Source: CAVRXT01 sp963725655
GTDB taxonomy: Bacteria > Acidobacteriota > Terriglobia > Acidiferrales > UBA7541
Length of the DNA: 64,000 bases
Direction of reading: 5' to 3'
Assembly (NCBI GenBank): GCA_963725655.1
Contig: CAVRYY010000003.1
Span: 434,001-498,000, forward strand
Position 1 is the first letter of the stretch. The number at the start of each line of letters is the position of its first letter. Below, piece by piece: positions 35,021-45,330 of this stretch. The translations under genes were made by a program, and so were the position numbers. A model generated the notes under the pieces. The model was not told where the DNA came from and made no database searches. It saw nothing but the letters and a program-made list of their open reading frames with translations.

Positions 35021-35806
35021 TTCAGGTTGGGAATTGATGCTTTGTGCCAGACGAAGGGCAGCCTGTAGCCGCGCGCCAGGTTTCCTGATGGGAGTTCAAT
35101 GATATATCCCCAGTGTTTCCCGTTCTAGTCAGGCCTCCTACGCTGGTGTCGAATAGACCACCGGCAAATGACTCAGGATGAAGCATCCGAAGCCAGGACC
35201 TAACAGCCGCACTTCCTATTAGAAGGATAGAGTCCTGAGGTTCAGGGAAGTTGCAGACGCAAATCGCCATGGCGAGGGAGTGAGTTGGAATCGACGCGTG
35301 AGACAAGGGAACTACGGGCGGCGCGAACTTATGTCTGCCAAGCCAGGATTGCCACTCGATTTGCGATAAGTCACGGTAGCGCAAGGCGCAAGCCAAGGTC
35401 CCGGTAGTCGAAGGCCGCCGCGGCGAGATGCCTTTAGTCACTCAAGCGGGAATATAACTCTTTAGACATCAGGACTCGCACCTTTACGCTCTGCCAGTAT
35501 CGCTTGGCGATTTGCTTTTCTAACCTTACAGGGCCAACTAAGTACTGAAACCGTTTAGCTCTTCAGGAGATAGCAAGGGCTGTTTTCTCAGGCGCGCCGG
35601 CTGAATAATAACATGAGGTTCGCCCATGAATTCCCGCCCATGCTTCAAGGTTCGACGTCTGCTCGCGATCGTGTCTGGCTTGGTAGTCATCGCGTTATAT
35701 GTGGCCGTTATGATGGCCATGGCGGAGTCACGTCCCGGCGATGCTTGCCGATCCACTAGGATCCCGGCGTGCCCCAGATCTATCTCCGGGCCAGCTCGAC
35801 GCGCCG
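35021..35806. other. Largely empty intergenic stretch
   Basis: Nearly 0.8 kb between the large kinase and dinB. The only candidate gene is a possible small membrane protein at 35626. A 29-bp word at 35446-35474 resembles one at 22432-22460. The reverse-strand frame at 35022-35441 has no coding character. Confidence 0.45.
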
Positions 35807-35937
35807 CTACTCGAAGAGTGCTGACTGTACGCGCATGTCTTCGGGGTCGCAGAAGTTACTCAGCCCAACCCCCGCCAGGCGAAAGCGTCGTTTTGCGCCC
35901 AGGTCCACGCGGTCTCGCAAGGATAGGGCGATGTTAG
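35626..35937 (+). CDS. Possible small membrane protein
   Basis: A 103-aa frame whose ATG has GAGG 7 nt upstream. It encodes a basic leader and one hydrophobic segment (RLLAIVSGLVVIALYVAVMMAMA, abbreviated: residues 11-33). The Arg/Pro-rich second half lies antisense to the end of dinB and looks like a shadow, so the true gene, if any, may be shorter or frameshifted. Confidence 0.3.
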   Translation: MNSRPCFKVRRLLAIVSGLVVIALYVAVMMAMAESRPGDACRSTRIPACPRSISGPARRAATRRVLTVRACLRGRRSYSAQPPPGESVVLRPGPRGLARIGRC

Positions 35938-36874
35938 TCAATTCCTCGCAAGAAGAAAGAGGGCAGGACGGCGTGTGGCTGCGCGTGATGATATTGAACT
36001 CGCTGGTCTTTAGTTTGAGAATCACGGTGCGCGCGATGCGTGATTCCTTGCGCGAAGCCGCCCAGGTTTTTTCCGCGAGGCGGCGAATCATCGGCTCCGT
36101 CTCGCGCAACGGCACATCGCGCTCGAAAGTATCTTCGGAGGATATGGATTTCGTGGGTCTGTCGGGGACGACCCTACCATCGTCGATGCCTCGAGCCAGA
36201 GCATAGAGGCGCAGACCGTGGCGGCCGAACTGGGCCTTGAGCGTCGATTCGTCCAACGCTCGCAAGTCTCCAACCGTCTGAATGTGAAGTTGTTCGAGCC
36301 TGCCTTCAGTCACTTTTCCCACGCCTGGCAGACGGCCCACCGGCAGGGGAGTCAGAAAGGCGTCCACGTCGTCCGGCTGGATCACGAAGAGTCCGTCTGG
36401 TTTGCGCCAGTCTGAGGCGATCTTGGCCAGAAGTTTGTTTGGAGCTACGCCGGCAGATGCCGTCAGGTGCAATTCCTTACGGATTTCCTCACGAATTGCG
36501 CGGGCCACACGGGTGGCAGTGAGCAGTCCTGTCTTATTCTCAGTAACGTCGAGGTAGGCTTCGTCCAGCGACAGCGGCTCGATCAGGTCGGTGTGGCGCT
36601 TGAATATCTCGCGGACCAGCCGCGAGACGGCCCGGTAGCGCACGAAATCCGGAGGAACGAAAATTGCTTGCGGGCATAAGCGCTCGGCGGTAATTGCCGG
36701 CATGGCGGAGCGCACCCCGAAACGCCGAACTTCGTACGAAGCTGCGCAGACCACCGAACGCTTGCCCAGCCACGCGACAATCACCGGCTTGCCGCGAAGC
36801 TTGGGATCATCCCGCTGCTCGACGGACGCATAAAACGCGTCCATGTCGATATGAACGATTTTACGGACGCTCAT
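35807..36874 (-). CDS. dinB: DNA polymerase IV (Y-family)
   Basis: A 355-aa translesion polymerase. The catalytic motifs IVHIDMDAFYASVEQRDDP at the N-terminus and SLDEAYLDVTEN (about residues 100-111) carry the metal-binding Asp and Glu. The thumb helix-hairpin-helix (LPGVGKVTEGRLEQL) and little-finger domain follow. ATG at 36874 is chosen because the catalytic motif must lie close to the N-terminus; an in-frame codon at 36946 adds 24 residues. The length is normal. No LexA-like box was recognised upstream. Confidence 0.93.
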   Translation of the reverse strand: MSVRKIVHIDMDAFYASVEQRDDPKLRGKPVIVAWLGKRSVVCAASYEVRRFGVRSAMPAITAERLCPQAIFVPPDFVRYRAVSRLVREIFKRHTDLIEPLSLDEAYLDVTENKTGLLTATRVARAIREEIRKELHLTASAGVAPNKLLAKIASDWRKPDGLFVIQPDDVDAFLTPLPVGRLPGVGKVTEGRLEQLHIQTVGDLRALDESTLKAQFGRHGLRLYALARGIDDGRVVPDRPTKSISSEDTFERDVPLRETEPMIRRLAEKTWAASRKESRIARTVILKLKTSEFNIITRSHTPSCPLSSCEELTNIALSLRDRVDLGAKRRFRLAGVGLSNFCDPEDMRVQSALFE

Positions 36875-37405
36875 CTCTCGCCAATCACGCGCTTCCCTCT
36901 TCCACTTGCTTCCGGGCTTGTGCCAGCCTTTGGATGGCGTGCGCACTCGGGAAGTAGCCCATGCCGCAACCGGAGCGATAATGCGCCACGTGGCAGAAGT
37001 CGGTGCGGCTCATCATGTTCGTGCGCATTTCGGGCCGGCGCGCCATAGCGGGGGACAGCATAGCATATTCCCCTTTTGTTCGCCTATCGAAGACTTACCC
37101 CGCTTCAGGGACAGGGCCGAAGAAAATTGATTGGGCGCCATCTGCTTAAATATGATGCGACGGCTCAGTTCGGTGAAGTGGTCCACCATGAAAATGCGAT
37201 TTCTCGCTCCCTTGACGGCAGAAGCGTGTTCGACAACGCTCGAAATCCCCGTTCTCCGGGACGACAGTTGGCGTTATTCTAGCGCCGTGATCGTCACCGG
37301 TCAGGATTTCAGCTGACCATAAATACCCGAATTGATTACCGGCACCGCGTGGGCCGTGCCATCCAACGAGCAACGGGACCGCATCGGGACCGCATGAGGA
37401 TACTA
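36875..37405. other. Divergent intergenic region without a gene
   Basis: The 531 bp between dinB and the glycoside hydrolase contain short frames only, none with coding character. It must hold both promoters; no clear element was recognised. Confidence 0.45.
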
Positions 37406-38548
37406 ATGACCAAGAAGCTGGGAATCGTCTTAACGCTGACACTGGCGCTGGCTCTAGCGCTAGGCCTCGCTCTCGCCGGCCGCGCAAAATCACCAGAACC
37501 GTCGCCGCGCTGGACAGAAACGGCCGCCAACGCCTGGTATGCCAAGCAACCGTGGCTGGTTGGCAGTAATTACATCCCTGCTACCGCCATCAACGAACTG
37601 GAAATGTGGCAAGCGGATACGTTTGATCCGCAGCGTATCGATACCGAGCTTGGCTGGGCTCAATCCATCGGCCTCAATACCATGCGAGTTTTCCTCCACG
37701 ACCTGCTCTGGCAACAGGACCCCGAGGGATTCAAAAAGCGCATTGATATCTTCCTGGGCATCGCGGCCAAGCACCACATCAAGCCGCTATTCGTACTGTT
37801 CGATTCTTGCTGGGATCCGAATCCGAATCTCGGCAAGCAGCATGAGCCGCGCCCCGGCGTGCACAATTCCGGTTGGGTGCAGAGCCCGGGTGCGAAAGCG
37901 CTCCAGGATCCCCAGCAATATCCGCGGCTGGAGGGCTACGTGAAAGGCGTAGTCGGAGCTTTCGCCAAGGATGACCGAATTCTGGGCTGGGACGTCTGGA
38001 ACGAGCCGGACAACGACAACCAGGGCAGCTACGGCCAATTGGAACCGGCGAACAAAGCCGAACTGGTTCAGGCGCTCTTGCCGAAGGTCTTTCAGTGGGC
38101 GCGTGCGGCGGGAGCCACGCAGCCGCTCACCAGCGGGGTGTGGAAAGGCGATTGGTCGTCACCCGACAAGCTGGGCGCGATGGAAAAAATCCAAACCGGG
38201 CTTTCGGACGTGATTTCCTTCCACAATTACGACAAGCCCGAGGAATTCGAAAAGCGCGTGATCTGGCTGCAGCCGTACCACCGGCCGATCATTTGCACCG
38301 AGTATATGGCCCGGGGCAACGGCAGCACGTTTCAGGGCACCCTTCCGATCGCGAAGAAATACAAAGTCGCGGCCATCAACTGGGGCCTGGTAGCCGGTAA
38401 GACTCAGACCTTTTTGCCGTGGGACTCCTGGAAGCATCCATATACCGATCGCCAGCCGGCGATCTGGTTTCACGAAATCTTCCGCACCAATGGGCAGCCA
38501 TATAACAAGGATGAGGTCGAGTTCATTCGTTCGATCACCGGACGTTGA
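37406..38548 (+). CDS. Exported clan-A glycoside hydrolase (GH5-like)
   Basis: A 380-aa enzyme with an N-terminal hydrophobic signal or anchor (residues 1 to about 22, Leu/Ala-rich) and a (beta/alpha)8 barrel. The acid/base Glu sits in GWDVWNEPDN (about 190) and the nucleophile Glu in IICTEYMARG (about 295), the clan-A pattern. SFHNYDKP is also typical. ATG at 37406 has GAGGAT six bases upstream and is preferred to codons at 37349 and 37394. It is followed after 4 nt by a porin gene, so its products may pass through that porin. Cellulase, mannanase or xylanase-like activity cannot be separated by eye. Confidence 0.82.
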   Translation: MTKKLGIVLTLTLALALALGLALAGRAKSPEPSPRWTETAANAWYAKQPWLVGSNYIPATAINELEMWQADTFDPQRIDTELGWAQSIGLNTMRVFLHDLLWQQDPEGFKKRIDIFLGIAAKHHIKPLFVLFDSCWDPNPNLGKQHEPRPGVHNSGWVQSPGAKALQDPQQYPRLEGYVKGVVGAFAKDDRILGWDVWNEPDNDNQGSYGQLEPANKAELVQALLPKVFQWARAAGATQPLTSGVWKGDWSSPDKLGAMEKIQTGLSDVISFHNYDKPEEFEKRVIWLQPYHRPIICTEYMARGNGSTFQGTLPIAKKYKVAAINWGLVAGKTQTFLPWDSWKHPYTDRQPAIWFHEIFRTNGQPYNKDEVEFIRSITGR

Positions 38549-38552
38549 GCCG

Positions 38553-40022
38553 ATGAGTTGTAGGGCACGGCTCGCGATTCCAATGCTTTGCGCCCTGATG
38601 GCGGGCGGTGCAGCGCCGCGCACTGCGCGCGCCCAGGATTCGGCGCCGGTGCCAGCGCCCAATCAGGGTTCGCCGCAGAGCACCGGTACAGACTCACCCG
38701 CGCCGCCCGGCGCGAATTCGGATTCTGATACCGGCGATGTGTTGACCGTTTTCCCTCATTCGGATTCGAGCCGGTATTGGATCTCGGGCCAGGCCAACGT
38801 CGTTTTTCAGTGGCACCCGACGTTCCCGGCGAAATACAGCGGAACAAACAGCCTGAGCCCACAGGCCCAAAGCGCCACCACGCACGTTGTCACCCTGTTC
38901 ACCGGCTACGAGCTCTCACACACCACGGAAGTCTATGCCGACGTCGAGGATGCCACCGGCGGCGGAATCGGGACCGCGCTCGGGCTGGCCGGGTACACCA
39001 ACCTGGATTCCGTGCGGACCGTGCAAGGCGTAGCGCTTTCACGGGGGCCCTATCTTGCCCGGCTCATCTTGCGGCAGATCATCCCGCTCAGCGATGAACG
39101 AGTTAAGGCCGATCGCGATCCGCTCCATCTCGCTACATGTCTTCCCGCGCGGCGCATCGAAATACGCTTCGGGAAGTTCGACCTGGCCGATTTTTTCGAT
39201 CTGAACAGTGGAGGCTCTGACAGCCACCTTCAATTCCTAAACTGGACGGTGGATAACAACGGCGCTTGGGACTACGCCGCGAACACCCGCGGCTATACCG
39301 ATGGCGTCATTTTCGAATACGACGACCACTGGTTTTCAGCTCGATTCGGCGAAGTGCTGATGCCGAAAGCAGCGAACGACATCCATCTGGATGCGAACCT
39401 CGCTCGTGCCCGCTCGGCGAACTTGGAACTGGATGCGCAGGGAAGCCTTATCGCACATCGTTCCGGCACGGTGCGCCTGCTGAGCTACCTGAATCAGGCG
39501 GACATGGGGAGTTATACCGAAGCCGTTACGGATTATCTCGATGGCCAGACGCCCACTCCCAGCATCATCTCCACGCGGCGCCAGGGACGCCACAAATACG
39601 GCTTTGGCCTGAATTTCGAACAGGAGATCACCTCCCGGATCACCGTCTTCGGCCGGCTAGGCTGGAGCGACGGCCACAATGAATCGTACGCGTACACCGA
39701 GGACGACCGCACCGTCCAGGCGGGCGCCTACGCCAAGGGAGACTCGTGGCATCGGCGCAACGATCGCGCCGGACTCGCTTTCGTCGCCAACGGGATCTCC
39801 GCTGCGCATCAGCAATACCTTGCGCTTGGCGGACTCGGTTTCATCCTCGGCGACGGCGGCCTTACCTACGGTTCGGAAAAAATCTTCGAGGGCTTCTATA
39901 CCACCCACCTCTGGCGCGGATTCTTCGCTTCCTTCGACCTTCAGCACATCAACAATCCCGGCTATAACCAAGCCCGCGGTCCGGTCACCGTCCCCACGGT
40001 CCGCTTTCACGCGGACTTCTAA
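38553..40022 (+). CDS. OprB-like carbohydrate porin
   Basis: A 489-aa outer-membrane protein. A signal peptide (ending RTARAQ), a Pro/Ser-rich linker and a beta-barrel body contain GKFDLADFFDLN and LNWTVDNNGAWDYAANTRG, characteristic of the carbohydrate-selective OprB family. The protein ends FHADF, a barrel-type C-terminal aromatic. ATG at 38553 lies 4 nt after the hydrolase stop, so the two form an operon. Confidence 0.85.
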   Translation: MSCRARLAIPMLCALMAGGAAPRTARAQDSAPVPAPNQGSPQSTGTDSPAPPGANSDSDTGDVLTVFPHSDSSRYWISGQANVVFQWHPTFPAKYSGTNSLSPQAQSATTHVVTLFTGYELSHTTEVYADVEDATGGGIGTALGLAGYTNLDSVRTVQGVALSRGPYLARLILRQIIPLSDERVKADRDPLHLATCLPARRIEIRFGKFDLADFFDLNSGGSDSHLQFLNWTVDNNGAWDYAANTRGYTDGVIFEYDDHWFSARFGEVLMPKAANDIHLDANLARARSANLELDAQGSLIAHRSGTVRLLSYLNQADMGSYTEAVTDYLDGQTPTPSIISTRRQGRHKYGFGLNFEQEITSRITVFGRLGWSDGHNESYAYTEDDRTVQAGAYAKGDSWHRRNDRAGLAFVANGISAAHQQYLALGGLGFILGDGGLTYGSEKIFEGFYTTHLWRGFFASFDLQHINNPGYNQARGPVTVPTVRFHADF

Positions 40023-40127
40023 GATCACGGTTTGGGCATCAGAATATTTCTTGCGGTGGGTGAGAAATCCTCAGCGGGGGGACGGGCGGTCTTTAAGGCC
40101 TGATCTCTGAACCAGGAGCCACGTCAT

Positions 40128-40164
40128 CACCCCATCCGGACCGGCGAACTGGCCGGATGGGGTG
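40128..40164. terminator. Strong hairpin between convergent genes
   Basis: CACCCCATCCGG (40128-40139) pairs perfectly with CCGGATGGGGTG (40153-40164) across a 13-nt loop. It lies between the convergent porin and TonB-type receptor genes, where a bidirectional terminator is expected. No T-run follows on either strand, so its class is uncertain. Confidence 0.6.
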
Positions 40165-40179
40165 ACAACGCTTCTGAGG

Positions 40180-43100
40180 TTAGAAACTAAAGTGCACGCC
40201 GAACTGGAACGAGCGTGGCAGACTTTGCGACGTCGACTGCCCGAATAGGCCACTCGACAGATCGCTGATCGGAGCTCCGAGATTCACGCGGTTGAACAGA
40301 TTGAAAATGTCCGCGCGAACTTCGATGCTGAAGCGCTCGAAGGTAAACGCCTTCGAGAATTGTTCGTTAACGTTGGCCAATCCGGGACCAATATATGGGT
40401 TGCGTCCAAGATTACCCTCCTGTCCCAGAGCGGGTACCGGAAAACTCGAAGCGGCTGCGAAGCCCTTGATGAAGTCGCTTCTGTTTCCGGTATTTACGCT
40501 GCCGGTGCTAGGCCGGTTCGGCGCGTCGTAGTCGTAGCCGTCCGCGTTGTAATCGCCGCTCCCCGGGTTCACTCCAATGACGTTTCCGCCCGGACCGAAG
40601 ATTGGGTTAAACGCCGCGCTGGTATACACCGTGAAAGGCACGCCGCTCTGCAGAACGAGGATCGTGGATGACCGCCATCCGCCCAACAAGGCCTTCCCGA
40701 ATCCACTGGTGAAGTGCGACGGCAGCAGCACCATGCTGTCGGCGGTAAACCTTCTGGAAACGTCGAAGTCCGACAACCCATGCTGTGACGAAACGTCCAG
40801 AGGATTGAAAACCGTCTCGCCGTTGTTGGTTCCGTTGTCGTTGCTGCTCATTTCGTCGGTGGATTTGCCGAACGTATAGATTCCACGCAGTTGCCATGCA
40901 TGGTTCATCTTTTTGGTGAGCATCAGCGTTCCGTAGTGTCCCGCGGCATCGCCGATGGTCCGGCCAAAAATAATCGGGCCGAAGTTGGCATTGAGCCGGG
41001 TCTGAGCGCCCCTGTTGATGATCAGATCCCCCGGGAACCGATTCACGTCCGTTTGGACGTATAGATCGGAGCTCTCGGATCCGTTGTAGTCCACTTCCGC
41101 GACCAGGTTGTGTCCTATATCTTTCTGGACCGACAGCATCCATAGATTGGTGCGCGGCTGGCTGACATTCGGCTGTACTCCCGACGTCAGGACGGGAAGG
41201 CCAACGATGCCGCCGGCGGCGTTGGATTGGAGCGGCGGTCCCTGAGGAAAGGGCCAGACAAGTCCATTGGAACTACCCAATCCATAACTGAATGGCGCCG
41301 AGCTGCTGCTCAAATTGAACGAAGGATCGGCCCAGGTGGGAGGATTGGCGCGGGACGGAAACGACCATGAGCCGTCAGCCACGTTGTTGTAAAAGAGGCC
41401 GTAACCTCCACGTACCGACATTTTGCCGTTTCCGAATACGTCCCAACCGAACCCGATGCGTGGTGAAATTCCCTGCGGCCGGTTTTGTGTGACGTACGCT
41501 TCGCTCCCGCCCTTATTGGTCATGGTCCCGTTGGTGATCTGTTCCGCAAAATCGCTTCCGGATCCGGGAGTAAACATCGGGTTATCGATGGTGGAATTGT
41601 GGAAGTTGCCCCAGTGACCGAAGTAGTCGTAGCGCAAACCAAGATTCAAGCTAAGACGCTTGTTCACTTTCCAGTTGTCCTGGACGAAACCTCCCAAATA
41701 GACCCAACGAACTACGTTGTAGAGGTTGCTCGCCAAAGAGTTGTCGGCCACATCCAGCGCCGGCCCGCTTTGCGAATACGGTTTGTCTTGGGCAAAGTCG
41801 AGCAGGTTGGCGAAGCCAAAGGTGGGCCTCAGTTCGCCCACGGTAAAGTTATCGTCGTCGTGATGGCGGTCAATGTCCACGCCGGCGGAGATGGTGTGGG
41901 CGCCGTGCGTCCACGTGAGCACATCATGCCAGTTAAAATTCTCGTGAACCCAGCCAGCCGGGCCCCACTGCGAAAAGCCATCCGCACCGGTAATGTTCAC
42001 GTTAGGAAGGTCCTGATTGTGCGCGGTGCCGGGGTTGGAGCCCACAGCTCTGACCACGGTAAACCCGGCATCGTTCAAGATGGACGTCGAGAAGGCATGA
42101 GTCCAATCCAGCTTGGCGTAAAATCCCGCGTTGGGAAGAGTAACCCGGTAGATGGTACGCGGATCCTGCTGCAATTGGTCTTCATGGGTTCGGAATATAT
42201 CGAAAAAGAGCCGGTCCTTTGATTCATTGAGGTTGTAGTCCACCCGGAAATGCCACTGGTACGCGTCGTGCGGAAGGCTTTCCGGAAACGTGGCAATTCC
42301 TTCTACCGGCAAGGTGGCGGGAAATGCGGCACTCGAGAAGAACCCGGGAGTCGCCTGTTCCACCTGAGCGGCGTCGAGAATCCCTGAAGTGGGAACAACC
42401 GCCGGCGGCGCCTTGCTGAAAAACGTACTCGCCACATTGTTGGGAAAGTTTTGCTCCACAAACTGCACGAACTGGGGCGTCTCGACGTAGGTTGTGTCGG
42501 TGGTGCCGTTCGAAGAAAGCAGCCGGAACACGCCGCCGAAAACGAACAATTTATTCTTTACGATCGGACCGCCGATCGTTCCGCCAAACTCGTTGCGCTC
42601 GAACGCCGCGATCGGATCGCACGACGTTTGGCCCGCCCCGCACGTCTGAAAAATCGTTCGGGACGTCAGAGAATCGTTGGTGAAGTATTCCGAGGCCGAG
42701 CCGTGCAGCGAATTGGTCCCGGGCTTGGTGAAAACCTGAACGTACGCTCCGCTGTAGCGGCCCTTGGAAGCGTCGATGGTCGCCCCGGAAATCGTTACCG
42801 CTTCGATGAAGTCCGGTTCGGGAGACAAGTTCACCACCCCGTCGCGGGAAGCGCTGTTTAAGCCGGAACCATCTACGTCGAATTCGTTCGATTCCTGGCG
42901 CTGGCCGGCGGCGTTGATTTGGTATCCGGCTTCCTGCTCGAAGCTGTCGTTATTGGCGGATCCGGAGCCCAACGCGCCGCCGCTGGGTAGGCCCGAACCG
43001 GTGATGCCCGGAGCGAGCTCGATCATGCTGGTGTAAATGTTCCGCCCCACCAGAGGCGCGTTGTCGATGCTGGCTTCCGAAAGTTCGCGGGAGGTATCGG

Positions 43101-43512
43101 TCTTGTCGGTCTCAACCGCAGCCACCGCGCCGCTCACTTCCACCGTGGTTACCTGCGTAGGCAGTGCAAGCGTCGGGTACAGGGTCTTTTGTTCGTTCGA
43201 TTCGAGGTGCACATCTGTTTGCGTCCACGCCTTGAATCCCTTGCCCTCGATTTCGACGGTATAGATTCCTTCCGCCAACGACGAGATACGGAAAACGCCG
43301 CTCTCGGAGCTGGTCGAAGTTTCACTCACTCGAGTCGCTTGGTTGGTGACCGTCACTTTCGCGCTAGGAACGGCCGCTCCGCTCTGTTCCACCACTACGC
43401 CCGAGAACCCGCTGGTGAATTGCGAGAACGCAACTGGCGCCGCTACTAGAAAAACAAGAATGCAGATAACCCATGAGGTCACTGCGGATTTGAGATCGAC
43501 TTTCTTGGCCAT
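40180..43512 (-). CDS. TonB-dependent receptor-like outer-membrane protein (Oar type), second copy
   Basis: A 1110-aa protein. A signal peptide (ending VAFSQ) is followed by a carboxypeptidase-regulatory domain (about residues 33-115; FSGVVVEQSGAAVPSAKV), a plug with APLVGRNIYTSMIELAPGI (about 155-175) and a long barrel ending in FSF. GGAGGAG six bases before ATG 43512 is an excellent ribosome site. It lies 24 nt after the TPR gene, so the two are cotranscribed. It is only distantly similar to the copy at 13286 and likely has another ligand. Confidence 0.88.
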   Translation of the reverse strand: MAKKVDLKSAVTSWVICILVFLVAAPVAFSQFTSGFSGVVVEQSGAAVPSAKVTVTNQATRVSETSTSSESGVFRISSLAEGIYTVEIEGKGFKAWTQTDVHLESNEQKTLYPTLALPTQVTTVEVSGAVAAVETDKTDTSRELSEASIDNAPLVGRNIYTSMIELAPGITGSGLPSGGALGSGSANNDSFEQEAGYQINAAGQRQESNEFDVDGSGLNSASRDGVVNLSPEPDFIEAVTISGATIDASKGRYSGAYVQVFTKPGTNSLHGSASEYFTNDSLTSRTIFQTCGAGQTSCDPIAAFERNEFGGTIGGPIVKNKLFVFGGVFRLLSSNGTTDTTYVETPQFVQFVEQNFPNNVASTFFSKAPPAVVPTSGILDAAQVEQATPGFFSSAAFPATLPVEGIATFPESLPHDAYQWHFRVDYNLNESKDRLFFDIFRTHEDQLQQDPRTIYRVTLPNAGFYAKLDWTHAFSTSILNDAGFTVVRAVGSNPGTAHNQDLPNVNITGADGFSQWGPAGWVHENFNWHDVLTWTHGAHTISAGVDIDRHHDDDNFTVGELRPTFGFANLLDFAQDKPYSQSGPALDVADNSLASNLYNVVRWVYLGGFVQDNWKVNKRLSLNLGLRYDYFGHWGNFHNSTIDNPMFTPGSGSDFAEQITNGTMTNKGGSEAYVTQNRPQGISPRIGFGWDVFGNGKMSVRGGYGLFYNNVADGSWSFPSRANPPTWADPSFNLSSSSAPFSYGLGSSNGLVWPFPQGPPLQSNAAGGIVGLPVLTSGVQPNVSQPRTNLWMLSVQKDIGHNLVAEVDYNGSESSDLYVQTDVNRFPGDLIINRGAQTRLNANFGPIIFGRTIGDAAGHYGTLMLTKKMNHAWQLRGIYTFGKSTDEMSSNDNGTNNGETVFNPLDVSSQHGLSDFDVSRRFTADSMVLLPSHFTSGFGKALLGGWRSSTILVLQSGVPFTVYTSAAFNPIFGPGGNVIGVNPGSGDYNADGYDYDAPNRPSTGSVNTGNRSDFIKGFAAASSFPVPALGQEGNLGRNPYIGPGLANVNEQFSKAFTFERFSIEVRADIFNLFNRVNLGAPISDLSSGLFGQSTSQSLPRSFQFGVHFSF

Positions 43513-43536
43513 CGTTTCTCCTCCGTCCGTAAAAAC

Positions 43537-45330
43537 TTAGTTCTTCGCTGGTTCGATCCTTGGCTTTTGCTGCTCTTTCAATTTCTCGGCCTTCTGCTGG
43601 CTTTCGAAGCGGTCGATCATTGCCTGGCCCTCCGCTCGCCTTCCGCTATTCAGATACAGGCGTGCCAGCGCGTACTCCGCCGGCGCGTGGTTGGGATCCA
43701 GTCGCAGGCAAGTAACCAGGTTTTGCTCCGCGAGTTTGGGAGCCCCTCGCAAATACAGCTTTGACAGCTGGTAGTACGAGTCCGCAAAAGAGGGGTTACA
43801 GCGAATCGCTTCCCGGAAGGCGTGCTTGGCATTCGCCCTCATCTCCGCATCGGGTGCAGCGCCTTCTTGGATTTGCACCAGAACCTTGCCCAGCTCGTAG
43901 TGCATGTAGTAGTTGTTCGGAAAATCGCGGAGAGCCGCGGTCAGCGTCCCCTCCGCGTCTTGCCATTGCCCCGCGTCGGTTTCAACGATGGCCACGCTCA
44001 ACAGCGCAACACTGTTGTCTTTCTGCAGCCGGCTTGCGTTGCGCAGGATTTCCTTGGCTTCGTCCAGGCGCCCGAGTTTTTCCAGGATCACGCCCTTCTG
44101 TACCTGCAGCCGGTAAGAGTTCGGCAGATGCGCCAGTCCAACGTCCGCTGCCTCCAGGGCCAGCGGGTAATTTTCGTAGTTCGCGCACAGAGTGCTGAAA
44201 TCCAGGTAGCTGTCTTCTCTCTCCGGATCCAACTTGGCTGCCTGGCGCAGCGATTGCAGCGCTACATCGAATTCGCGATTTTCGTCGGCGACATGCGCCA
44301 GCAGGTTGAGTGAGTCGGCGTCCGGCTTGGCGCTGGTGAGGTCCTTCAATATCTTCAGGGCTTCTTGAGAACGTCCCAAACGGTCCAGAACCACCGCGCG
44401 TTGGTAATCGAGGCCATCCAGCTCCGTCTCGTTTTGTCCGGCCCGGTCAAAATCGGCCAAAGCCAGCTTGTCTTGGCCTAGCTTCGAATGGAGTTGGCCC
44501 GCTGCGAAGTAATCCTTAGCGGTGACGCCGGTCATCGCGTCCAGACGTGCTAGCACCGCTTCTGCCTTCGGCACCCGGTGCAGCTCGTACAGGGAGTTCG
44601 CAAACGATAGCAGGGCCTCAGGATACTGATACGCGAGATCCCCGGATTTTTCGAACAGCGATACCGATTTGTCGAATTCCCCGTGCTTTTCCGCAATGAT
44701 TCCCAGGAAAAGACAGGCTATCGGCCGGGAATCCCCCGGCCCATCCATCAGTTTCTGAAGTTCCGGGGCGGCCAAATCGTATTGGCCCAAATTGAAATAG
44801 GTAATCGCCAGATTCTTACGCGCAGGAACAAACCCTGGATCAGTTTGCAGCGCCTCAAGGAAGTATTTCTTGGCTTGCTCGAGGTCGCCCTTCAGGTTGT
44901 AGGCCGCCCCAATCGCATCCACCAGAACCAGATTCTTCGGGTCGCTTTCAAGTCCCTTCTTAAACGTCTGGATGGCCTGATCCAGATGTCCCTGCCGAAC
45001 CTGGCTGATGCCCGCATGGTAGGACTGCTGAGCCACGGTCTGGGATTGAGTTGTGGCCTGACCGGCAGCAGCCGGCGGTGGCGTCGACTGCGCGCGGACG
45101 GCGATCGAACCGAAAACCAGGAAACAAGGGGCGAGCGCCGATACCAGCGCCAAGCGCAGTGAAAATCCGGAGAGTGAAACTCGGAAAGGACCCTTCGAGA
45201 CTTCGAGCGGGCACGAACGTGCTTGACCGTTTTCGAGGACCCTCAACACATCGTCACCCTGAGTGCGTCTTGGCACCGCCCTGTCAGCGGTTGGCTCAGC
45301 CAGATCACAGTGGGACTGGTGAAGTACCAC
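43537..45330 (-). CDS. Exported TPR-repeat protein
   Basis: A protein of up to 597 aa. A signal-like hydrophobic segment (about residues 52-80, ending VRAQS) is followed by a series of tetratricopeptide repeats up to the C-terminus (for example GHLDQAIQTFKKGLESDPKN and LEQAKKYFLEALQTDPGF), then a charged tail. The start is uncertain: 45330 gives an over-long leader, and GTG at 45249 is an alternative. It is cotranscribed with the TonB-type receptor and probably acts in the periplasm as a scaffold, a common pairing in Acidobacteria. Confidence 0.8.
   Translation of the reverse strand: MVLHQSHCDLAEPTADRAVPRRTQGDDVLRVLENGQARSCPLEVSKGPFRVSLSGFSLRLALVSALAPCFLVFGSIAVRAQSTPPPAAAGQATTQSQTVAQQSYHAGISQVRQGHLDQAIQTFKKGLESDPKNLVLVDAIGAAYNLKGDLEQAKKYFLEALQTDPGFVPARKNLAITYFNLGQYDLAAPELQKLMDGPGDSRPIACLFLGIIAEKHGEFDKSVSLFEKSGDLAYQYPEALLSFANSLYELHRVPKAEAVLARLDAMTGVTAKDYFAAGQLHSKLGQDKLALADFDRAGQNETELDGLDYQRAVVLDRLGRSQEALKILKDLTSAKPDADSLNLLAHVADENREFDVALQSLRQAAKLDPEREDSYLDFSTLCANYENYPLALEAADVGLAHLPNSYRLQVQKGVILEKLGRLDEAKEILRNASRLQKDNSVALLSVAIVETDAGQWQDAEGTLTAALRDFPNNYYMHYELGKVLVQIQEGAAPDAEMRANAKHAFREAIRCNPSFADSYYQLSKLYLRGAPKLAEQNLVTCLRLDPNHAPAEYALARLYLNSGRRAEGQAMIDRFESQQKAEKLKEQQKPRIEPAKN

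Noticed and set aside
35022..35441. 139-codon reverse frame after the large kinase
   Set aside because: No ribosome site, no family resemblance and unusual composition; probably chance.
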